Assembly (NCBI GenBank): GCA_951812335.1
Contig: OX638293.1
Span: 1,782,731 to 1,846,730, forward strand
Direction: 5' to 3'
From: Rhodothermales bacterium
GTDB lineage: Bacteria; Bacteroidota; Rhodothermia; Rhodothermales; VXPQ01
DNA: 64,000 bases
Under the pieces are notes generated by a model. That model had not been told where the DNA came from. It saw only the letters and a program-made list of their open reading frames with translations, and searched no databases. A program made the translations under genes and the position numbers. Positions within the stretch are counted from its first letter, which is position 1. Each line of letters starts with the position of its first letter. Shown here one piece after another: positions 59,102 to 64,000 of the stretch.

Positions 59102-60346
59102 ATGCACGCTGGACCGATTCACACACTATTTGGAATAGCTTTGCTTATACCGCTTTTTGCAGGCGACGCCATAGGGCAAACCGTGAAAGTCGGCGGGCTG
59201 GCCTACGTGGATTATTTTTACCGGCTCGGCGATGACGAAGACAATTCTTTTTGGCAGCGGCCCCAGGATAATCTGTGGAATGGCGGTAAGCGCGATGACA
59301 CCATAAATAATGCCCACCAAGGCTTCACCTACCGGAGGATGTACCTGACGACCGACGCGACGATATCCGAGAACTTCAGGACCCGCTTTCGCCTGGAGGC
59401 CAACGATAAACATGCCGGGAGCAAGGGGCCGATCCCTTTCGTGAAAGACCTGTGGGTCGATTGGAACTACACCGGTAGCCATTCTGCCAGGATAGGTGTC
59501 ATGCCGCCCCCCGTGTTTCAGCTATCGGAGGATGTTTGGGGATTTCGCAGTCTGGAAAAGACCATCCTCGATGTGCAGGGAGTCAACTCGTCACGCGATT
59601 TCGGGATTCGGTTCGATGGTCCTATTCCCATACGAAACGGCCTTGTTCGCTATGCGGTGATGCTGGCCAACGGGGATCCGCCGCTGTACAGTAATTTGTT
59701 GGCGCTTGGTGGCAGGAGCGAAATTCTGGTAGAACACGACAAAAACAAGACGGGATATGCCCAAATCTCGATCGCTCCATCTGACAAAATGATCTTCTCG
59801 GTGGGTGCGGAGTACGGGAAGCACTCGTATCCGTCCGACTTGCGTGAGCCGCCCTTTTCTTATCGCCCGTACCGCGATTTCAGGGCATCCGTGTTTGGGG
59901 GATACGGCGGAGGTGTTACCCGATTCGGTGTAGAAGCCTTCCTGCATGAATCGAGGTGGGAGAGTACTACAGTAGTATTCTACGATAAGTTGGGTAGTGA
60001 AGAAGAAGGCGATACCGATACGCGCTATACGCGGCAGTTCGGTATCAGTGTGTTCGGATCGATCAAGGTCAATTCCCTGGTGGAGTTCGTGGGTCGGTTA
60101 GACCTGACGGAGAATAATGGTAATCTTTCCTTAAGCGATTCTGTGCTTTATGAAACATTTGTACTGGCAGGAGTGGCCTTCGCGCCCAATGAACATGTTC
60201 GCATCATCCCAAATCTGTGGTGGTTCGGATCGAATTATCGTTTTGAGCGGTACTATTACTGGGAAGATGGTACCTACGATAGGCTGGCCCTCGACCAAAA
60301 ACGAAAAAACAGAATGGGGCGCGTCACGATCGAGGTATCATTTTAG
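59102..60346 (+). CDS. Outer-membrane porin, phosphate-selective porin O/P-like
   Basis: The 414-residue protein has a signal peptide (LFGIALLIPLFAGDAIGQ). The mature part alternates polar and hydrophobic residues in strands of a beta-barrel, for example FTYRRMYLTTDATISENFRT, RFRLEAND, KDLWVDWNYTGSHSARIGVM and VQGVNSSRDFGIRFDG. It ends in an aromatic terminal strand, RVTIEVSF, with C-terminal Phe as required for barrel insertion. The RRMY and DLWVDW patterns fit OprO/OprP-type porins. The solute is unknown. It follows tRNA-Phe by 177 bp. Confidence 0.75.
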   Translation: MHAGPIHTLFGIALLIPLFAGDAIGQTVKVGGLAYVDYFYRLGDDEDNSFWQRPQDNLWNGGKRDDTINNAHQGFTYRRMYLTTDATISENFRTRFRLEANDKHAGSKGPIPFVKDLWVDWNYTGSHSARIGVMPPPVFQLSEDVWGFRSLEKTILDVQGVNSSRDFGIRFDGPIPIRNGLVRYAVMLANGDPPLYSNLLALGGRSEILVEHDKNKTGYAQISIAPSDKMIFSVGAEYGKHSYPSDLREPPFSYRPYRDFRASVFGGYGGGVTRFGVEAFLHESRWESTTVVFYDKLGSEEEGDTDTRYTRQFGISVFGSIKVNSLVEFVGRLDLTENNGNLSLSDSVLYETFVLAGVAFAPNEHVRIIPNLWWFGSNYRFERYYYWEDGTYDRLALDQKRKNRMGRVTIEVSF

Positions 60347-60441
60347 CCCGGTCGATCTGCACGGACGAACTCTTTTTAGGCGACCGGCTTGTTTCAGTCC
60401 GGGGCGCAACGCCCGGAAATCCGTTTTCAGGAAGTTTTTAT

Positions 60442-60474
60442 AAAAAAAGGCCCACCCCTATACCTCGGATAGGG
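60442..60474 (-). terminator. Possible terminator downstream of nadK
   Basis: On the minus strand CCCTAT and ATAGGG (60456-60474) form a 6-bp stem with a 7-nt loop, then seven bases later a run of seven T (60448-60442). The spacing is long and the stem short, so support is weak. Confidence 0.3.
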
Positions 60475-60550
60475 ATACGTACGATCCAACGGGCCGGCTC
60501 CCTCGTTGCCTCGGTGTCCTGGCTCCAGGAATACGCCTCTGAAAACCTTG

Positions 60551-61438
60551 TTAATCTTGTCCCCGGGCGCCCCACATCAGTTTGGAACGGAGCGTCTGGA
60601 AGTAGTGTTGTTCGGGTAGTTTGACAAGGCGCACCCGGTGGTTTGCCCTGGTGAAGCGAAATACTGCAGGATGTTCGTCGTGGTCGAAGGGTTGGCTGTT
60701 GCCGTCGAAGCCCAGCACATACGGCGTGTCGTTGCCCAATACTTCGGCTTCGATGACCGAATCGGCGGACAGTACGATGGGGCGTACCGTGAGGGTGTGC
60801 GGCGCAAGCGGGGAGAGAATGAACACCTCGCTTCCGGGGACGACAATCGGGCCGCCTGCGGACATCGAGTATGCGGTCGATCCGGTCGGGGTGGCGACGA
60901 TCAGCCCATCGGCCCAGTAGTCGTTCAGATGTACGCCGTCCACGGTCACGCGGATGGATATGAGTCCCGCCGATCCGCTTCGCTCCAGCGCGAATTCGTT
61001 GAGCGCCCAGTATTCCCGGTCGCCACCCGGGCTTGTCACCCGCGCTGTCAAAGGGAGGCGTTCCTCGATCCGGTAGACACCTTGTTCCAGCGATCGAATC
61101 GTGTCCCGAACCTGCGTTACCTCGATATCGGCCAGAAACCCCAGCCGTCCGATATTTATTCCGAGAATGGGCGTCCCGTATGTTCCCGCTTCCTGGGCAC
61201 TGGTCAAAAGGGTGCCGTCGCCGCCGAACGACAGAACGATGTCCGATTCCTGCGCCAGATCGCCGGTAGCGCCGGATTCGCATAGCGCGGCATCCAGCAA
61301 TGCTCTCTCCCTCAGGCCGTTGGCAAGGTCGCTATTCAACTTGAAGGAGAGATCCTCGCGTTCCAGCCAGGCGACCAGCTCTGCAACCGGCTCCCAGAGG
61401 CGATTTTTTTGGGTGTTGCCTGTAATGCCGTACGTCAT
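60551..61438 (-). CDS. nadK: NAD kinase
   Basis: NadK phosphorylates NAD to NADP. The 295-residue protein shows the family's GGDGT motif in IVLSFGGDGTLLTSAQEAGT, then GINIGRLGFLADIE, NEFALERS, DGLIVATPTGSTAYSMSAGG and VLSADSVIEAEV. The length is normal. The start ATG 61438 is divergent from the YifB gene at 61628; the 189 bp between them must hold both promoters. The codons after LPEQHYF are C-terminal and variable. Confidence 0.97.
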   Translation of the reverse strand: MTYGITGNTQKNRLWEPVAELVAWLEREDLSFKLNSDLANGLRERALLDAALCESGATGDLAQESDIVLSFGGDGTLLTSAQEAGTYGTPILGINIGRLGFLADIEVTQVRDTIRSLEQGVYRIEERLPLTARVTSPGGDREYWALNEFALERSGSAGLISIRVTVDGVHLNDYWADGLIVATPTGSTAYSMSAGGPIVVPGSEVFILSPLAPHTLTVRPIVLSADSVIEAEVLGNDTPYVLGFDGNSQPFDHDEHPAVFRFTRANHRVRLVKLPEQHYFQTLRSKLMWGARGQD

Positions 61439-61627
61439 CGATCTGTTTTCTTACGGATGGAGTCGTAGCGGGTTGCAGGGAGGCGTTCGTGGAGCACAGA
61501 GGCCCACGCGTCGGTTATGAGATTACCCAAAAGTACGGAATATGCGGTTTGCAGGTTATGCCTGCCCGTTTTTCGTGTCTATAGGCGGGTTCGTCGTATT
61601 TCGCCTATCAAATCATGACACGCTTCC

Positions 61628-63166
61628 ATGCTTTCGCACGTTCGGAGCGCCGCTACGTGTGGCATAGATGCTCTTCCCGTCGAGATCGAAACAAGCATTT
61701 CGACGGGATTGCCGAGTTATGCCGTAGTAGGCTTGCCGGACGGGGCGGTTCGGGAGAGCCGTGATCGTATATATGCTGCTTTCCAGAACACGGGCATCCC
61801 GTTGCCTCACGGAAAGATCACTATTAACCTTGCTCCGGCCGATTTCAGGAAGGAAGGGGCAGCGTTCGATCTTCCGATCGCGCTGGGATTAATGGCGGCT
61901 CATATGCAGGACGCAAAGCGCGAAACGCTTGCAATGACATGCGTCCTTGGAGAACTGGCGCTGAACGGCGATGTGCGCCCGATTCGGGGGGTGTTGCCTA
62001 TGGTGATGCGGGCCAGGAGGGAAGGCATTAAATCGGTGATTGTGCCTTCCGGAAACGCCAGAGAAGCCTCCCTGGTCAACGACCTGGAGGTTCTTCCTTT
62101 GGCCAATATCCGCGAAGGGCATGCTTTCCTCAGGCAAGCGTCCGGCGGGCCGGTTCCGTTCAGGGAGGATACCTGTCGGCTTGTTCAGGATTCCCGGCGG
62201 GACGACTGCGACTTTTCGGACGTTCGGGGGCAGGCGGACGTGAAACGGGCGCTTGAAGTAGCTGCCGCGGGCGGGCACAACGCGATGATGGTGGGACCTC
62301 CCGGCGCAGGAAAGACCATGCTGGCCCGCAGGATTGCGACCATACTTCCCCCCCTGAGTCGGGAAGAAGCCCTGGAAACGACGCAGATTCATTCGGTCGG
62401 CGGGATATTGCACGAACGGGGCGTGGTGACGATGCGTCCGTTTCGTGCTCCCCATCATACTATTTCGGATGCCGGATTGTGTGGCGGAGGCAGCAATCCC
62501 ATGCCGGGAGAAATTTCGCTGGCGCACAACGGCGTACTGTTCCTGGACGAGTTACCGGAATTCAAGCGGCAGGCCCTCGAGGTGCTGCGGCAGCCGCTGG
62601 AAGAAGGACAAATCACGATCAGCCGGGCGCGTATTACGGTGGCGTACCCTGCCCGGTTTATGCTTATCGCCAGCATGAATCCATGCCCATGCGGTATGCA
62701 GCATAGTCTGAACGGGAACTGCGTATGCACTCCGGCACAGGTTCAGCGGTATCTCGGGAAAATCAGCGGCCCTCTTATGGATCGTATCGACCTGCATCTC
62801 GAAGTGCTGCCCGTACCGTTCGATACATTATCTCAACGGGGAGAGGCGGAATCGTCGGAGGCGGTCCGGCGTCGCGTACTGGCCGCGCGGGATATACAAC
62901 GCAAGCGATTCCAAGGCTTGCCGCACAATGCCTATTGCAATGCCCAGATGTCGATGCGGCTCGTCCGGAAATATTGTTCGCTGGACGCCACGGGGGAAAA
63001 TCTTCTGAAAACGGTTATTCAACGACTGGGCCTTAGCGCCCGGGCGTATGGTCGCATACTCAAGGTGGCTCGCACCATTGCAGATATGGCGGCATCCCAG
63101 GCGATTCGGCCTGAACATCTTGCAGAGGCGATCCAGTACCGGGTGCTTGACCGGCGATCCTATTGA
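61628..63166 (+). CDS. YifB/ComM family Mg-chelatase-like AAA ATPase
   Basis: The 512-residue protein has the N-terminal ChlI-like domain (IETSISTGLPSYAVVGLPDG and AVRESRDRIYAAF, then NLAPADFRKEGAAFDLPIAL), the AAA core with Walker A VGPPGAGKTMLARR near residue 222 and Walker B LFLDELPEF. SLAHNGVLF, NPCPCG and the C-terminal domain LSARAYGRILKVARTIADM are also present. ComM homologues act as hexameric helicases that extend strand exchange during natural transformation. Presence suggests this organism may take up DNA, but ComM alone does not prove competence. Confidence 0.93.
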   Translation: MLSHVRSAATCGIDALPVEIETSISTGLPSYAVVGLPDGAVRESRDRIYAAFQNTGIPLPHGKITINLAPADFRKEGAAFDLPIALGLMAAHMQDAKRETLAMTCVLGELALNGDVRPIRGVLPMVMRARREGIKSVIVPSGNAREASLVNDLEVLPLANIREGHAFLRQASGGPVPFREDTCRLVQDSRRDDCDFSDVRGQADVKRALEVAAAGGHNAMMVGPPGAGKTMLARRIATILPPLSREEALETTQIHSVGGILHERGVVTMRPFRAPHHTISDAGLCGGGSNPMPGEISLAHNGVLFLDELPEFKRQALEVLRQPLEEGQITISRARITVAYPARFMLIASMNPCPCGMQHSLNGNCVCTPAQVQRYLGKISGPLMDRIDLHLEVLPVPFDTLSQRGEAESSEAVRRRVLAARDIQRKRFQGLPHNAYCNAQMSMRLVRKYCSLDATGENLLKTVIQRLGLSARAYGRILKVARTIADMAASQAIRPEHLAEAIQYRVLDRRSY

Positions 63167-63195
63167 GAAAGAGTTGTTAGGGAAGCCCTTTGCAC

Positions 63196-64000
63196 TTAAA
63201 AGAATTGTTTCACACTGATGCCGATATTGTAGTCGGGTTTATCGAGCCTGCGGGAATAACCGATCTTCAGGATGCCGAAAATGCCGTTCAGCGCAACGGT
63301 TATTTCATGGTGCATGCCCTTCGAGGAAAGATGCAGGTTGGGTCGTTCGACGCGAGGGGAGGACGATATCCAGGTCCGGGCATGGGCTCCGCCGACGATA
63401 ATGCCATAGCCTCGCTGCGCCAGCCCCTGCAGCCCCAGCATTTCGAAGGGCGTTGTCTGAAAGTTGTGTTCCCAGAAGAATCCGGCATACCGGTCTCCTT
63501 CGTACGGGCGCCCGACCAGCGTACGCAGTGTGCCGAAGACCATGCCGTTCCCAAAGGCGCCGTCTATGATTCCAAACCGCTGAACGGGCAGATTTCCGCG
63601 GTGGGCGCCCGCCGTCAAATGGACAGACATAACGTTCGGCAGAAGTCTGCGCGAGAAAAAGGTCGGAAAGGTCCATCGGATATTTGTGGCGACGCGCAGG
63701 TAGTCCTCATAGATATTTTCATCGTCGCCCGTTTCTATTTCCAGTTCGGCGTATCGTCCCCCGCCCAACAGCATGGTCATCAGGTCTGCCGGGTCGCCAT
63801 AACGAACGGTCACGGAGGCAGATCGTAGTTCCTTATTCGAGACCGGTGGATTCGGGCGCGGCTTGCCCGATTTGGCGAGAAGATCGTAGGCGGTGACCGC
63901 TTCGACCGACTCGGGGATTTCGCGTTGGACGGCAAGCGTGAATCGCAAGCGGTTCCGATCGTAGCCCCCGGAGATACCCACTCGCCGGTTATGAAGATAG
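63196..64000 (-). CDS. Outer-membrane beta-barrel protein, DUF5686-like (5' end outside window)
   Basis: The frame remains open to the window edge, so the GTG at 63981 is probably internal. About 268 C-terminal residues are visible: beta-strands with RVGISGGYDRNRLRFTLAVQ, VTVRYGDPADLMTMLLGG, RYAGFFWEHNFQTTPFEMLG, EITVALNGIFGILKIGYSRR and the terminal GISVKQFF with C-terminal Phe. The last 100 residues resemble the end of DUF5686 proteins, in which an outer-membrane barrel follows a carboxypeptidase-like regulatory domain. Function is unknown. Confidence 0.65.
   Translation of the reverse strand, partial: YLHNRRVGISGGYDRNRLRFTLAVQREIPESVEAVTAYDLLAKSGKPRPNPPVSNKELRSASVTVRYGDPADLMTMLLGGGRYAELEIETGDDENIYEDYLRVATNIRWTFPTFFSRRLLPNVMSVHLTAGAHRGNLPVQRFGIIDGAFGNGMVFGTLRTLVGRPYEGDRYAGFFWEHNFQTTPFEMLGLQGLAQRGYGIIVGGAHARTWISSSPRVERPNLHLSSKGMHHEITVALNGIFGILKIGYSRRLDKPDYNIGISVKQFF

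Noticed and set aside
60438-61283. A 281-codon minus-strand frame overlapping nadK
   Set aside because: It is the same strand as nadK but in another frame; nadK motifs fix the real frame.

Overview
The window is a piece of a bacterial chromosome, most likely from the FCB group near Rhodothermota or Balneolota. The clues are a C-terminal sorting domain of the GNYPNPFNP type, the order purH-mreB-mreC, HslUV, outer-membrane barrel proteins of Bacteroidota-like families (a DUF5686-like protein) and moderately GC-rich coding sequence. No rRNA or species marker is present, so placement below phylum is inference.

Layout. (1) 1-3512, minus strand: the end of a surface-polysaccharide cluster (flippase, a GT-C-like membrane protein, a FemAB/GNAT-like transferase). 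(2) 3624-14118, minus strand: housekeeping genes. These are hslU and hslV with a NYN-domain gene between them, a PBP4-type DD-peptidase, mreC and mreB, purH and purN, and an LD-carboxypeptidase. (3) 14194-22101: a scarred region with a broken IS3-family transposase, a truncated leucine-rich-repeat (LRR) protein and a 2144-residue LRR/PKD lipoprotein whose 3' end is decaying. (4) 22102-37451, plus strand: a secreted protein with a sorting domain and a WbqC-like protein, then a cluster that looks catabolic: SGNH protein, TIGR02604-type dehydrogenase with a cupredoxin tail, cytochrome c/beta-propeller protein, VanZ-like protein, ThuA-domain protein, CehA/McbA-type metallohydrolase and sugar isomerase. 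(5) 37469-49892: a defence island. A type I restriction-modification system is spread over 11.4 kb (hsdM ... hsdS ... hsdR), with a HEPN gene, an hsdS fused to a MNT nucleotidyltransferase, a HEPN-like protein, a dead hsdS copy, a DUF6978/DUF1828 pair and an ATPase/DUF4276 pair in between. An IS3 remnant lies at the right edge. (6) 50116-55154: sugar metabolism (two TIM-barrel isomerases, an alpha/beta hydrolase, AraB-like kinase, AraD-like epimerase). (7) 55281-64000: NfeD and SPFH membrane proteins, glycerate kinase, tRNA-Asp and tRNA-Phe, a porin, NAD kinase, a YifB/ComM ATPase and part of a DUF5686-like outer-membrane protein.

Two things stand out. First, the MntA-like domain (intact GSX10DXD motif) is fused to the N-terminus of HsdS, directly after an overlapping HEPN gene with an intact RX4H motif. 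This suggests a toxin whose antitoxin is physically part of the restriction-modification specificity subunit. Second, a family of short non-coding palindromic elements ending in ATCAGAGTATCC occurs at six intergenic sites, in lengths from about 12 to 254 bp. Both strands were read by eye; no database search was possible, so family names rest on motif recognition.
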